Source: Caulobacter segnis (lineage in GTDB: Bacteria > Pseudomonadota > Alphaproteobacteria > Caulobacterales > Caulobacteraceae). Taken from it: a stretch of DNA of 64,000 bases. This document shows positions 1 through 11,414 of the stretch, in pieces; positions within the stretch are counted from its first letter, which is position 1; each line of letters begins with the position of its first letter. The notes below the pieces were generated by a model that saw only the letters and a program-made list of their open reading frames with translations, did not search any database and had not been told where the DNA came from. Both the position numbers and the translations under genes were made by a program. The stretch is from the NCBI RefSeq assembly GCF_029543125.1, contig NZ_JARQWW010000005.1, positions 1 through 64,000 of the forward strand. The letters run 5' to 3'.

Positions 1-73
1 TCAAACGACCACACTCAGGCATCGCCGGCCTCACACCCTGGCAACGGGTGAACAACCTTCTTGGAAACGACAC

Positions 74-778
74 CTAGCCGGCGGACGGGATGGTCAGGCC
101 CCGCTGAACAGCCGGGCGAGCCAGGCCGCGCTCAAGCCAGGCGGCGACGTTCTTGAAGCTGGCGAACTCCACCAGTTCGCCAGCCTCGTAGAAGCCGACC
201 AGGTTGCGCACCCAACCCAGCATGGAGATGTCGGCGATGGTGAACTGGTCGCCCATGATCCACTGGCGGCCTTCCAGGCGCGTCTCCAGAACGCCCAGCA
301 GGCGCTTGGACTCGGCCACGTAGCGTTGCAGCGGACGCTTGTCCTCGTACTCGCGGCCGGCGAACTTGTGGAAGAAGCCCAACTGCCCGAACATCGGGCC
401 GATGGCCGCCATCTGGAAGAAGACCCACTGCAGGGTCTCGTATCGTCCCGCCGGATCGGCGGGGATCAGCTTGGCGGTCTTCTCGGCCAGGTAGACCAGG
501 ATCGCACCGGATTCGAACAGGGCCAGCGGCTTTCCGTCCGGACCGTCGGGATCAATGATCGCCGGAATCTTGCCGTTGGGGTTCAGGGACAGGAATTCCG
601 GGCCCCAGGTCTCGTTCTTGCCGATGTTCACCGCATGCGGCTCGTACGGCAGGCCCAACTCCTCCAGCGCGATCGAGACCTTCACGCCGTTGGGCGTCGG
701 CCAGGAATAGAGCTGCAGGCGCTCGGGATGCTGAGCCGGCCAGCGCTGGGTGATCGGAAACGAGGAGAGATCGGACAT
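74..778 (-). CDS. Glutathione S-transferase (YghU/YfcG-like)
   Basis: Cytosolic GST of 234 residues. The N-terminal thioredoxin-like domain contains the PTPNGVKVSIALEELGLPY stretch typical of the YghU/YfcG (nu-class) group, and LNPNGKIPAI with FESGAILVYLAEK gives the cis-proline and glutathione-gamma-glutamyl binding region. The C-terminal all-helical domain has the N-capping motif IADISMLGW. Members of this group bind glutathione or its disulfide and often act as disulfide-bond reductases or peroxidases; the substrate cannot be read from sequence. I start at the ATG giving MSDLSSF; an in-frame start 24 bases upstream adds eight unconserved residues. It lies 67 bp downstream of the SRPBCC gene on the same strand. 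Confidence 0.9.
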   Translation of the reverse strand: MSDLSSFPITQRWPAQHPERLQLYSWPTPNGVKVSIALEELGLPYEPHAVNIGKNETWGPEFLSLNPNGKIPAIIDPDGPDGKPLALFESGAILVYLAEKTAKLIPADPAGRYETLQWVFFQMAAIGPMFGQLGFFHKFAGREYEDKRPLQRYVAESKRLLGVLETRLEGRQWIMGDQFTIADISMLGWVRNLVGFYEAGELVEFASFKNVAAWLERGLARPAVQRGLTIPSAG

Positions 779-845
779 GGGAGGCTCCACTGTGGGAGCC
801 ACAGTTAGGCGCCCCGCATGCGCGGCGCCATGCCCGGTTCAGTCT

Positions 846-1286
846 TTATACCGACGCCGCCACCCGCGCGGCCAAGGCGCGATCCACCTCGGCATAGGCC
901 GGAACGAAATCACGCTCGATCCGCGCTTCGCTCCACAGCATCGGCAGCAGGCCGGACAGCGCTTCGGTCTGCACCACGCGCGTCCCCTGCCCCTCCGGCG
1001 TCAGCAGGAAGCCGTGACGGCCCTTGAACAGCAGAGGCACATTCCCGGCCCAAGCCAACTCCCGCCCAGGCTCGCAGGCGACGATGCGGACGGTCTGGCC
1101 CACCGTCTTGTCCGGATCACCGGCAAGGTTGCGGAAGCGCGTGAACATCCGCGCGCCAAGGCGAGCCTCGCCCCGCGCCTCGACATTCAGCGGGTTCCAT
1201 TCGGAATAGCGATCAAAGTCCGCCAGCACCGCCCACACGGCGGTCGGGCTGGCGGGGATGAAGCATTCGGTGCGGATCAACGGCAT
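846..1286 (-). CDS. SRPBCC-family (START/polyketide cyclase fold) protein
   Basis: A 146-residue single-domain protein. It opens with IRTECFIPASPTAVWAVLADF followed by YSEWNP, the typical first strand and helix of the SRPBCC/Bet v1-like fold, which forms a deep hydrophobic pocket. The middle part (GRELAWAGNVPLLFKGRHGF) and the late RVVQTEALSGLLP match the usual order of strands. Ligand and function are unknown for this subgroup; some relatives are cyclases or lipid carriers. It starts 48 bp after guaA ends on the same strand, so it could be read through from the guaB-guaA operon, but nothing links it to guanine metabolism. Confidence 0.8.
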   Translation of the reverse strand: MPLIRTECFIPASPTAVWAVLADFDRYSEWNPLNVEARGEARLGARMFTRFRNLAGDPDKTVGQTVRIVACEPGRELAWAGNVPLLFKGRHGFLLTPEGQGTRVVQTEALSGLLPMLWSEARIERDFVPAYAEVDRALAARVAASV

Positions 1287-1334
1287 GAGAAACTCATACC
1301 GCAGTTCTCTGACGCGCCGTCTACCGAAGCCGAA

Positions 1335-2897
1335 TTATTCCCACTCGATCGTGCCGGGGGGCTTCGAGGTGACGTCGTAGACGACGCGGTTCACGCCGCG
1401 GACCTCGTTGATGATCCGGGTGGCGATCTTGCCGAGGACGTCCCAGGGGAATTCGAAGAAGTCGGCGGTCATGCCGTCGGTGGAGGTCACCGCGCGCAGG
1501 GCCAGGACGTTCTCGTAGGTGCGGGCGTCGCCCATGACGCCGACGGTCTTCACCGGCAGCAGCACGGCGAAGGCCTGCCAGATCTTGTCGTAGAGGCCCG
1601 CCTTGCGGATCTCCTCCAGATAGATGGCGTCGGCGTCTTGCAGAACGGCCACCTTCTCCGGCGTGATCTCGCCGGGGATGCGGATCGCAAGACCCGGTCC
1701 GGGAAACGGGTGACGGCCGACGAAGTCGGGGTGCAGGCCAAGCTCGACGCCCAGGGCGCGGACCTCGTCCTTGAACAGCTCGCGCAGGGGCTCGACCAGC
1801 TTCAGCTTCATGAAGTCCGGCAGGCCGCCGACGTTGTGGTGACTCTTGATCACCGCCGAAGGGCCGCCGCGCGCCGAGACGCTTTCGACCACGTCCGGAT
1901 AGAGCGTGCCCTGGGCCAGGAACTCGGCGCCTTCGATCTTGGCGGCTTCACGGTCGAAGACGTCGATGAACAGCTTGCCGATGGTCTTGCGCTTGGTCTC
2001 GGGATCCGAGACGCCGGCCAGTTCGCCCAGGAACATGTCCCCAGCGTCCACGTGGATCAGCGGGATGTTGTAATGGTCGCGGAACAGGCCGACGACCTGC
2101 TCGCTCTCGCCCTTCCGCATCAGGCCGGTGTCCACATAGACGCAGGTGAGCTGAGAGCCGATGGCCTCGTGGATCAGGACGGCCGCGACCGAGCTGTCGA
2201 CGCCGCCGGACAAACCGCAGATCACCTTGCCGCCGCCCACCTGGTCGCGGATTTTCTGAACCATCTCCTGGCGGAAGGCCGCCATGGTCCAGTCGCCCTT
2301 AAGACCGGCGATGTTGTAGAGGAAGTTGCGATAGATCTTCGCGCCGTTGACGGTGTGGACCACCTCCGGGTGGAACTGCACGCCGTAGATCTTGCGGGCG
2401 TCGTCGGCGATGGCGGCGAAGGGCGCGCCCGTCGAGGTGGCGATCACCTCAAAGCCTTCCGGAATCTGGGTGACCCGGTCGCCGTGGCTCATCCAAACGG
2501 TCTCAAGCTCGCCAATCCCGGCCAGGCCGGCGAACAGCGGGCTGGTCTTGCCGATGGTCAGTTCGGCGCGGCCGAACTCACCCGCGTGACCGCCTTCGAC
2601 CTTGCCGCCCAGCACGTCGCACAGCAGTTGCTCGCCATAGCAGACGCACAGCATCGGCAGGCCCAGGTCGAACAGCTTGCGGCCGATGCGGGGGCTGTCG
2701 GCCTCCAGCACGCTGGCCGGACCACCCGACAGGATGATCGCCGACGGTTTATAGTCGTCGACCAGCGCCTCGACCTTGTCGAAGGGGTGGATCTCGCAAT
2801 AGACGCCAGCCTCGCGGACCCGGCGGGCGATGAGTTGGGTCACCTGGCTGCCGAAGTCGACGATCAGGACCCGCTGGTGGTTCGTCTCGGTAGTCAT
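1335..2897 (-). CDS. guaA: GMP synthase (glutamine-hydrolysing)
   Basis: Converts XMP to GMP using ATP and glutamine, the last step of de novo GMP synthesis in the cytosol. It has 520 residues, the usual length. The N-terminal class I glutamine amidotransferase domain has the nucleophile in CVCYGEQ (Cys86) and the partner residues in GVQFHPEV (His176, Glu178). The ATP-pyrophosphatase domain starts with the P-loop SGGVDSS (230-236). The C-terminal dimerisation domain ends with [13 protein letters not shown], the conserved GuaA terminus. It is the last gene of the operon guaB, MAPEG, RsmB-type methyltransferase, guaA. A Shine-Dalgarno-like AAGGAA lies just upstream of the ATG. Confidence 0.98.
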   Translation of the reverse strand: MTTETNHQRVLIVDFGSQVTQLIARRVREAGVYCEIHPFDKVEALVDDYKPSAIILSGGPASVLEADSPRIGRKLFDLGLPMLCVCYGEQLLCDVLGGKVEGGHAGEFGRAELTIGKTSPLFAGLAGIGELETVWMSHGDRVTQIPEGFEVIATSTGAPFAAIADDARKIYGVQFHPEVVHTVNGAKIYRNFLYNIAGLKGDWTMAAFRQEMVQKIRDQVGGGKVICGLSGGVDSSVAAVLIHEAIGSQLTCVYVDTGLMRKGESEQVVGLFRDHYNIPLIHVDAGDMFLGELAGVSDPETKRKTIGKLFIDVFDREAAKIEGAEFLAQGTLYPDVVESVSARGGPSAVIKSHHNVGGLPDFMKLKLVEPLRELFKDEVRALGVELGLHPDFVGRHPFPGPGLAIRIPGEITPEKVAVLQDADAIYLEEIRKAGLYDKIWQAFAVLLPVKTVGVMGDARTYENVLALRAVTSTDGMTADFFEFPWDVLGKIATRIINEVRGVNRVVYDVTSKPPGTIEWE

Positions 2898-2913
2898 GCT
2901 GCGGGTTCCTTAT

Positions 2914-4185
2914 CTAGGCGGTCTTCTCCAGCACGGCGGCGAAGAAGCCGTCGGTGCCGGCGGAGCGGGGCGTGAGGCGCACATAGCCTTGCGGCGATGC
3001 GAATTGGTCGGCGGGCGCCGGAGGCGTGGTCAGACGGAAGGCGGGATTGCGGGCCAGGAAGGCCTCGACGCGATCCTCGTCCTCCTCGGCCAGGACCGAG
3101 CAGGTGACATAGACCAGCTTGCCGCCGGTCTTCACGAAGGGGGCGGCCTGGTCCAGCACCGTGTCCTGTTCGCCCTGGCGGCGCTCCAGCGCCTCCGGCG
3201 TCAGACGCCATTTGGTGTCGGGATGGCGACGCCAGGTGCCCGAACCGGTGCAGGGCGCGTCCACGAAGACCACGTCCATCTTGCCGTCCAGGCCCTTCAG
3301 CGGATCCGCCTCGACCGGCGAGCGGATCTGCAGGTTGCGCACCCCGGCGCGCTGACCGCGGCGGATGGTGTCGGCCAGCCGGCGGGCGTCGCTGTCGTGA
3401 GCGTAGATCTGACCGGTCGAGCCCATGGCCGCGGCCAGAGCCAGGGTCTTGCCCCCGCCGCCGGCGCAGAAATCCAGGACCTGCTTGCCCTTCACCTCGC
3501 CCGCGCAGGCGGCGGCGATCTGGGAGCCGAGGTCCTGCACCTCGAACCAGCCCTTGGAGAAGGCGGGAATGGTCTCAACCGAGCCGGTTCGCTCGCTCGG
3601 GTCCGGCGCGGGAATGCGCAGGGCCGTCTCCAGCAACTCGACAGCTTCGGCGCCCAGCGGCTGCAGCGCCTTGAGCGCGCGGGCCGGGTCGGTCTTCAAC
3701 GTATTGACCCGCAGGTCCACCGGCGCGCGGGCGGCCAGGGCGGCGGCTTCGTCCCCCCTGTCCTCGCCGAAAACACGGGCCAGGCTGGCCTCCAGCCAAT
3801 CGGGATAGTCGCCCTTGATCGGCGCCGGGGCGTCGTCGAGGGATTTTGGCGTTTCAAGCGCGGTGCTTTCGGCCTCGGTCAAGGCGCCAGGACCGTAGGG
3901 CTCCTCGGCGCAGGCCTCGGCGATGCGGTTCAACGGCCATGACCAGGAGAAGCGCAGCGTCGCCAGGATCACGGCGCGGGCGCCGTCGTCGCCCATCATC
4001 CAGCCGAGCGAGCGCTTGCGACGCAGGGCGTCGAGCACGAGGCCGGAGACGAAGGCGCGGTCCTTGGAGCCGGCGAAGCGCGAACGCTCGCCCCAGCCCT
4101 TCAGGGCCAGCTTCACGGGCCGATGGCGCGCCTCGATCTCTTCCAGAACCTCGATCGCCGCCCCTATTCTTCCACTGTCGCGCAT
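2914..4185 (-). CDS. RsmB/NOP-family rRNA cytosine-C5 methyltransferase
   Basis: SAM-dependent RNA methyltransferase, probably modifying a cytosine of 16S rRNA. The 423-residue chain has a helical N-terminal region of about 150 residues that resembles the NusB-like part of RsmB only loosely. The catalytic domain follows: SAM motif I DFCAGGGGKT, motif IV DAPCTGSGTWRRHPD with one conserved Cys, and motif VI VTCSVLAEED with the other. The two-cysteine mechanism is known for this family. The exact target base (RsmB C967 versus another site) is not decided by the sequence, so I give no symbol. It begins directly after the MAPEG stop and ends 16 bp before guaA. Confidence 0.9.
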   Translation of the reverse strand: MRDSGRIGAAIEVLEEIEARHRPVKLALKGWGERSRFAGSKDRAFVSGLVLDALRRKRSLGWMMGDDGARAVILATLRFSWSWPLNRIAEACAEEPYGPGALTEAESTALETPKSLDDAPAPIKGDYPDWLEASLARVFGEDRGDEAAALAARAPVDLRVNTLKTDPARALKALQPLGAEAVELLETALRIPAPDPSERTGSVETIPAFSKGWFEVQDLGSQIAAACAGEVKGKQVLDFCAGGGGKTLALAAAMGSTGQIYAHDSDARRLADTIRRGQRAGVRNLQIRSPVEADPLKGLDGKMDVVFVDAPCTGSGTWRRHPDTKWRLTPEALERRQGEQDTVLDQAAPFVKTGGKLVYVTCSVLAEEDEDRVEAFLARNPAFRLTTPPAPADQFASPQGYVRLTPRSAGTDGFFAAVLEKTA

Positions 4186-4581
4186 TCAGACGAACAGAGC
4201 CGCAAGAAGCATCAGCAGGCCGACCATCGAAATCAGCCAGACGATGCTTCGCACCACCGGGACGCCGAAGGCATAGAGCGGGATATACACCGCCCGCGCC
4301 GCCACATAAACCATCGTCCCGACAGCGCTGAGGCCGCCGGTCTTGCCCGACAGCACCACCGCCAGGAGCAGGGCGACAAAGAAGGCGAAGGTTTCGCGGA
4401 AGTTGGCGAAGGCGCGTTGCAGGCGCCCCGCCATTCCGGTCAGCGGCCGCGGTTCATCGCGCGGGCCGACATTCCACTTCAGGCCGATCTGCGGCTGGGC
4501 CGCGGCCGATCCCCAGAACAGGTGGACGAGGCCGACGATCACCGCCGCCCCCAGCATCTTCAGTTCAAGGACCGGCTCCAT
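4186..4581 (-). CDS. MAPEG-family integral membrane protein
   Basis: A 131-residue inner-membrane protein with four predicted helices (about 5-25, 63-82, 85-105, 107-130). The MAPEG signature is visible as AFANFRETFAFF between helices 1 and 2 and ARAVYIPLYAFGVPVVRS before the last helix. The family includes glutathione-dependent microsomal enzymes in eukaryotes; bacterial members are mostly uncharacterised. It sits between guaB (3 bp gap) and the RsmB-type methyltransferase (no gap), so it is co-transcribed with guanine synthesis genes. I see no functional reason for that pairing. Confidence 0.88.
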   Translation of the reverse strand: MEPVLELKMLGAAVIVGLVHLFWGSAAAQPQIGLKWNVGPRDEPRPLTGMAGRLQRAFANFRETFAFFVALLLAVVLSGKTGGLSAVGTMVYVAARAVYIPLYAFGVPVVRSIVWLISMVGLLMLLAALFV

Positions 4582-4584
4582 GGC

Positions 4585-6998
<2,414 letters not shown>

Positions 6999-7069
6999 TG
7001 CGCACACATATCGAATTTTCACACATCACGCCAGCGGGCATGATGATCGGGCATTTGGAGAACCACCCC

Positions 7070-7780
7070 ATGTCCCTGCTCAGTCAGTTCGGCGGCTTCA
7101 CCGCCGCGATCCTCGCCGCCTCCCTCAGCTTCGCCGCGGCCCAGGCCGCCGGCCCCGTGCTCATGCCCGACGGCCGCCCTGCGACGTTGAGGGACCTGCG
7201 CCCCGGCGAGCGCCCCGCCATCGACCCAAAGCGTGCCGCCCTGCTGATCATCGACGCGCAGAACGAGTATGTGGACGGCAAGCTGCCGCTCGAGGGTTTC
7301 GATCCGGCCGTCGTTCAAATTCAGGCCCTGCGCGCCTGGGCGCACGAGAACGGCGCGCTGGTGATCCACATCCGTCAGATCGCGGGCCCGACCTCGCCGA
7401 TCTTCGCCGCCGGCGGTCATGGCGCGGAGATCATCGCACAGCTCACGCCGACGACGGATGAACTGGTGATCGACAAGGCCCTTCCCAACTCATTCCACGC
7501 CACCGCGCTGCAGAAGGCGCTGAAGGCGGCCGGCAAGGATCAGCTGATCGTCACCGGCTTCATGGCCCATATGTGCGTGGACGCCACCACGCGGGCGGGC
7601 TTCGACCTCGGCTATCAGAACTACGTCGTGGCCAGCGCCACCGCAGACCGCGCCCTGCCCGACCCTCTGGGCGGCGTCGTGACGGCGGCGGAGGTCAAGC
7701 GCGTCGCCCTGACGGCGCTCAACGACCGCTTCGCTTGGGTGCTGAAGGATGCGGCCGAGGTGAAGGCTTCTGCGAAGTGA
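7070..7780 (+). CDS. Exported isochorismatase-family cysteine hydrolase
   Basis: A 236-residue protein with an apparent signal peptide (LLSQFGGFTAAILAASLSF, cleavage near AQAAG), placing it in the periplasm, which is unusual for this mostly cytosolic family. The catalytic triad is complete: Asp in LLIIDAQNEY, Lys in VIDKALPNSF and Cys in GFMAHMCVDATTRA. Such enzymes hydrolyse amides or related bonds; the substrate is not evident. I chose the ATG at 7070 because TTGGAG lies 9 bases upstream and the signal peptide follows directly. It is divergent from the LysR regulator at 6105-6998, which probably controls it. Confidence 0.88.
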   Translation: MSLLSQFGGFTAAILAASLSFAAAQAAGPVLMPDGRPATLRDLRPGERPAIDPKRAALLIIDAQNEYVDGKLPLEGFDPAVVQIQALRAWAHENGALVIHIRQIAGPTSPIFAAGGHGAEIIAQLTPTTDELVIDKALPNSFHATALQKALKAAGKDQLIVTGFMAHMCVDATTRAGFDLGYQNYVVASATADRALPDPLGGVVTAAEVKRVALTALNDRFAWVLKDAAEVKASAK

Positions 7781-7782
7781 TT

Positions 7783-7884
7783 GCGTCCTTCGACTTGCCC
7801 GCTGCGCGGGCAGCTCAGGATGACGACCTCAGTGCAACAACATCGTCATGCTGAGCGGGAGCGCAGCGACCAGTCGAAGCACGC
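7783..7884. repeat. Imperfect intergenic inverted repeat (REP-like)
   Basis: The left arm (7783-7827) reads GCGTCCTTCGACTTGCC, then a small palindrome CCCGCTGCGCGGG, then CTCAGGATGACG. The right arm (7842-7884) is its imperfect reverse complement, with TCATGCTGAGCG and CAGTCGAAGCACGC. The pair fills the whole gap between two convergent genes, the hydrolase and rlmE. The layout resembles dispersed REP-type elements; it could fold into a long hairpin and act as a two-way terminator. No second copy was noticed in this window. Confidence 0.6.
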
Positions 7885-7886
7885 AT

Positions 7887-8591
7887 CTACCCCTTGAACC
7901 CCGTCGCCACGAGGAAGACCTCCGAGCTGTCGCTGCGGCTCGCCTTGGGCTTGATGTTCTGGACCTTAGCGAAGCGGTGCTTCAGCTGGCCGATCACCTC
8001 GGCGGTCTCGCCGCCCTGAAACGCCTTGGCGACAAAGGCGCCGCCGGGCTTCAGGACCTTCACCGCGAAATCCGCCGCCAGTTCGATCAGAGCCACGATC
8101 CGCAGGTGGTCGGTCTCCCGGTGCCCGACCGTGTTGGGCGCCATGTCCGACAGCACCACGTCCGGCTGCCCGCCGAGCAGCTTGATCAGCAGATCGGGGC
8201 ACTCCGGGTCGGTGAAATCCATCTTCAGGATCTGGGCCGGCGGCAGCGGATCGACGTCGAGCAGGTCGACGCCGACAATCTTGTCCACCCCGCGCTGCTG
8301 CGCGATCTGCAGCCATCCGCCGGGAGCGCAGCCCAGGTCGAGGACCTTCGCGCCCTTGCGGAAGAAGTGGAAGCGGTCGTCGATCTCGCTGATCTTGAAG
8401 GCCGCGCGGCTGCGATAGCCCAGCGCCCGCGCCTTGGCGGCGAACGGGTCGTTGATCTGGCGCTCGAGCCAGGCCTGCTGGGACGAGGTGCGGCCCATGG
8501 CGGTCTTCAGGCGGGCGGGCTTGCCGCGGCCGCCTTCAGCGCCGCCGGTCGGCAGCTTCACCATGCGGCGGCGGGGCGGTTCTTCGGTCAT
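7887..8591 (-). CDS. rlmE: 23S rRNA (uridine-2'-O-) methyltransferase RlmE (FtsJ)
   Basis: Methylates the 2'-OH of U2552 in 23S rRNA, a late step of 50S assembly. The 234-residue protein has the FtsJ core: YRSRAAFKISEI (first catalytic Lys), SAM motif VLDLGCAPGGWLQ, LSDMAPNTVG (Asp), GGAFVAKAFQGGE (second Lys) and SDSSEVFLVATGF (Glu), so the K-D-K-E tetrad is complete. The first 30 residues are a basic extension often seen in alphaproteobacteria. Its ATG overlaps the stop of the upstream Ppx/GppA gene as ATGA, so the two are translationally coupled. Confidence 0.95.
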   Translation of the reverse strand: MTEEPPRRRMVKLPTGGAEGGRGKPARLKTAMGRTSSQQAWLERQINDPFAAKARALGYRSRAAFKISEIDDRFHFFRKGAKVLDLGCAPGGWLQIAQQRGVDKIVGVDLLDVDPLPPAQILKMDFTDPECPDLLIKLLGGQPDVVLSDMAPNTVGHRETDHLRIVALIELAADFAVKVLKPGGAFVAKAFQGGETAEVIGQLKHRFAKVQNIKPKASRSDSSEVFLVATGFKG

Positions 8592-9718
8592 TCTGCGGCC
8601 TGGGCTGTTGAGGCGCGGCCAGCGCCGCCCCGGCGACGCCGACGGCGCGGCTTGCGGGGTTGCTGGTCGGACATGAGGGACATGAGGATGCCTTCGCGCA
8701 GGCCACGGTCGGCGACCCGGACGCTGTCGCAGGGCCATAGCTCCTGCACGGCCTGAAGGATCGCGGCGCCAGCCAGAACCAGATCGGCCCGGTCCGGCCC
8801 GATGCAGGGCTGTTGCGCACGTTCGGCGGTGGTCAAGGCCAGCAGGCGGTTCGCCGCGGCCTCACACTCGCTGCGAGTCATCCAGAGGCCGTCGACCCGG
8901 TTGCGGTCGTAACGCGGCAGATCGAGGTGCAGGCCCGCCAGGCTGGTGATCGCGCCGGAGGTGCCCACCAACTGGGCGCGCCCCGCTTCGAACACCGGGC
9001 GCAGAGCCTCAGCGTGGGGGAAGTCCGCGATCCGCTCCTTCACCGCATCGACCATGGATCGGAACCAAACGTCGCGCGGCCCCTCCTCCGGAAACTTCTC
9101 GGCCAGGGTCACGACCCCGATGGGAATGGAGACCCAGGCCTTGATGGGCAGCTTCCAGGCGGCGAACTGGCGCGGGTGGGTGTCCAGCCCCTCCCCCTTC
9201 AGATCGACCCAGGACAGCTCGGTTGAGCCGCCGCCCACGTCCACCACCAGAGCGGCCTCTGCGCTGCGGTCCAGAAGGTTCAGGCAGCCAGCGACCGAAA
9301 GCTGGGCTTCCTCGCGCGGCGTGATGATCTGCAGACGCAGGCCCGTCTCTTCCGCCACGCGGTCGACGAAGGCTTGGCCGTTGTCGGCCATGCGGCAGGC
9401 CTGGGTGGCGATGGCGCGCACGCGGACGGTGCGGCGGCGGCGGATCTTCTCGGCGCAGACCTTGAGCGCCGCCATCGACCGCTCCATGGCGGCGTCCGAC
9501 AGGCGGCCGCTGGCCACCAGACCTTCGCCCAGACGCACGATGCGGGAATAGGCTTCGACCACGCGGAATCCGCCTGACGTGGGCGTGGCCACCAGAAGGC
9601 GGCAATTGTTCGTGCCAAGGTCGAGCGCGGCATAGGCCGGCGTCTCCCCCGGCGGCCTCCGGCGATGAGACGGTCCTCTCGAACGCGACTCGCCGGGCGC
9701 GCGCGGCGCCTCCGACAT
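8588..9718 (-). CDS. Ppx/GppA family phosphatase
   Basis: Member of the exopolyphosphatase/pppGpp phosphohydrolase family in the actin-like ATPase fold, 376 residues. The phosphate-1 motif is YAALDLGTNNCRLLVA, the conserved RIVRLGEGL and AIATQACRMADN follow, and phosphate-2 is VVDVGGGSTELSW. It is shorter than E. coli Ppx or GppA because the C-terminal HD-like region is absent, which is common in alphaproteobacteria. The N-terminal 35 and C-terminal 25 residues are basic and low in complexity. It may act on polyphosphate or pppGpp; sequence does not tell. It overlaps rlmE by four bases. Confidence 0.9.
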   Translation of the reverse strand: MSEAPRAPGESRSRGPSHRRRPPGETPAYAALDLGTNNCRLLVATPTSGGFRVVEAYSRIVRLGEGLVASGRLSDAAMERSMAALKVCAEKIRRRRTVRVRAIATQACRMADNGQAFVDRVAEETGLRLQIITPREEAQLSVAGCLNLLDRSAEAALVVDVGGGSTELSWVDLKGEGLDTHPRQFAAWKLPIKAWVSIPIGVVTLAEKFPEEGPRDVWFRSMVDAVKERIADFPHAEALRPVFEAGRAQLVGTSGAITSLAGLHLDLPRYDRNRVDGLWMTRSECEAAANRLLALTTAERAQQPCIGPDRADLVLAGAAILQAVQELWPCDSVRVADRGLREGILMSLMSDQQPRKPRRRRRRGGAGRASTAQAAE

Positions 9719-9841
9719 GGAGCAATACCTGTCTTGCAGGCGCCAGTGCCGACGCCTCGTTTCAACACCGACCTTACCATGCATCGCCGCGACAGAAAGC
9801 GGCGCTGTGCTTGCGAAGCATGACAGCGCGCCTACGTTCAG

Positions 9842-9859
9842 GTTTCAGTCAGGTGAAAC
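9842..9859. promoter_or_regulatory. Inverted repeat upstream of hspQ
   Basis: Perfect 6-bp arms GTTTCA and TGAAAC with a 6-base spacer, 20 bp upstream of the hspQ ATG. A TTGACT follows at 9864-9869, too close to the start to be an ordinary -35 element. Position suggests an operator or a folded 5' leader. The regulator is unknown. Confidence 0.35.
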
Positions 9860-9878
9860 GTGGTTGACTACAGGGATT

Positions 9879-10208
9879 ATGAACACGCGCCTCGCCAAAT
9901 TCGCGATCGGACAAGTGGTCAAGCACCGGATCTTCCCTTTCCGGGGCGTGATCTTCGACGTCGATCCCGAATTCGCCAACACCGAGGAGTGGTGGCTGGC
10001 CATCCCGCCCGAGGTGCGCCCGTCCAAGGACCAGCCGTTCTATCATCTGCTGGCCGAGAACGATCAGAACTCCTACGTGGCCTATGTTTCCGAGCAGAAC
10101 CTGCTGGCGGACGAAACGGGTGAGCCGGTGACCCACCCGCAGGCTTCCGAGATCTTCGAAAGCTTCGACCACGGCATGTACAGGCTGCGCCCGCGCATCA
10201 GCCACTGA
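9879..10208 (+). CDS. hspQ: Heat shock protein HspQ
   Basis: A 109-residue protein of the HspQ/YccV family. In E. coli HspQ binds hemimethylated oriC and acts as a specificity factor for Lon protease. Family features seen: KFAIGQVVKHRIFPFRGVIFDVDPEF at the N terminus, then EEWWLAIPPEVRPSKDQPFYHLLAEN and YVAYVSEQNLL. The ATG at 9879 was chosen because conservation begins there (MNTRLAKFAIGQ); the open frame extends upstream without family similarity. Its 3' end overlaps the convergent acyltransferase gene by 11 bases. Confidence 0.92.
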   Translation: MNTRLAKFAIGQVVKHRIFPFRGVIFDVDPEFANTEEWWLAIPPEVRPSKDQPFYHLLAENDQNSYVAYVSEQNLLADETGEPVTHPQASEIFESFDHGMYRLRPRISH

Positions 10209-11409
10209 GCGCCGCGGCCGGCTCGGCCTTCCTGCGCGGCTCGGGCCGCAAGCCGAACAGCACGTCCAGAACTGGAACCCGCCGCACGATCTCGTAGGTC
10301 GCAAAACAACCGGCGAAGGTCGCCGCGATCAGGATCGCGCCCTCCAGGCCCTGCGGCAGACCCAGCTTGGCCAGGTTATGCGCCACGACCACGATCAGGG
10401 TCTGGTGGATGATGTAGAACGGAAACACCGCGAGGGTCAGGTAGCGCAGCACAGGCCCGCCCTTGGTCAGCTGCAGCGCGCCGAAGCCCAGGATCGCGGT
10501 GATGAAGCACCACTGGTCCGTGGCGTAGACGAAGCGCATCACCGTCCGCAGAGCCTCCGGCGGCGTGGCGCCGTCAGCGCGGTAGACCCAGGCATAGCTG
10601 GCGAAAACCGCCCAGCTGACGACAGCCAGCACCAGAGCGACCCAGCGCCAGCGGATGAATCCGTCTCGGATGCGGATGGACTTCGCGGTCAGGAAGCCGA
10701 ACAGGAAGGCGCTGAACGACAGGGCATGATTGTACCAATCATCGACCAGCGCGTGGGTGATCTCGAACATCGGCAGCAGCCAAACGCGGATCAGGGCCAG
10801 GAACACGATCGGCAGGACCAGCAGCCACGGCCCCTTGAGCATCCCGTCCAGCTTGTCGCCCAACGGACGCAGCGTGCCGCCGCTCAGCGGCAGCAGGACG
10901 CCCAGCACCAGGGTGTAGACCAGCAGGTAGGCCGCGAACCACATGTGGTTCCAGGTCGGCGTGATCAGGCACCCGTCGGCGTCGCACCAATTTCCCGACG
11001 CCGTGGCGTACTTCAGCCAGAACGATCCATAGGGCTCCACCGCCTGCGGAACCTGCTCCACGATCTCGTAATAGGATTGCGGCGGCACGATCACGAACAT
11101 GGCGAAGACCAACGGCGGCGCCAGACGCAGGACCCGCCTGGCGGTGAAGACCCCAGGCGTCAGCTTGTCGGCCATGAACCGCGTGGCGGCCCCTGAGACC
11201 AGGAAAAGCAGGGTCAGCCGCCAAGGGTTGGTCAGCATCATGACAGGCTCGAGCGCCTCAACCGGATGCGGGGTCTTCACGTGCCAATCCCAAGGCACGT
11301 AGAACATCCCGACGTGATACAGAATCAGCAGGAAGAAGGCGCACACCCGGATCCAGTCGAGGTCCGCGCGGCGCCGAAGGTCTTCTTGGCGTGGGGTCGG
11401 GGTCGTCAT
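10198..11409 (-). CDS. Acyltransferase-3 family membrane protein (OpgC-like)
   Basis: Integral membrane acyltransferase of 403 residues with about ten hydrophobic helices. The N terminus DLDWIRVCAFFLLILYHVGMFYVPW holds the conserved RxxA-type start and the His thought to be catalytic in this family. LFLVSGAATRFMADK is the typical second-helix motif. Family members transfer acetyl, succinyl or other acyl groups onto extracytoplasmic glycans. The substrate is unknown. It starts at the ATG giving MTTPTPRQ, only a few bases from the start of a divergent LytTR regulator, which is the obvious candidate controller. Confidence 0.88.
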   Translation of the reverse strand: MTTPTPRQEDLRRRADLDWIRVCAFFLLILYHVGMFYVPWDWHVKTPHPVEALEPVMMLTNPWRLTLLFLVSGAATRFMADKLTPGVFTARRVLRLAPPLVFAMFVIVPPQSYYEIVEQVPQAVEPYGSFWLKYATASGNWCDADGCLITPTWNHMWFAAYLLVYTLVLGVLLPLSGGTLRPLGDKLDGMLKGPWLLVLPIVFLALIRVWLLPMFEITHALVDDWYNHALSFSAFLFGFLTAKSIRIRDGFIRWRWVALVLAVVSWAVFASYAWVYRADGATPPEALRTVMRFVYATDQWCFITAILGFGALQLTKGGPVLRYLTLAVFPFYIIHQTLIVVVAHNLAKLGLPQGLEGAILIAATFAGCFATYEIVRRVPVLDVLFGLRPEPRRKAEPAAALSG

Positions 11410-11414
11410 CTCAA

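Noticed and set aside
750..2975. Long plus-strand open frame opposite guaA and its neighbours
   Set aside because: It is antisense to genes with full catalytic motifs; its translation is rich in His, Arg, Gln and Asp runs and matches no family. High GC makes such frames common.
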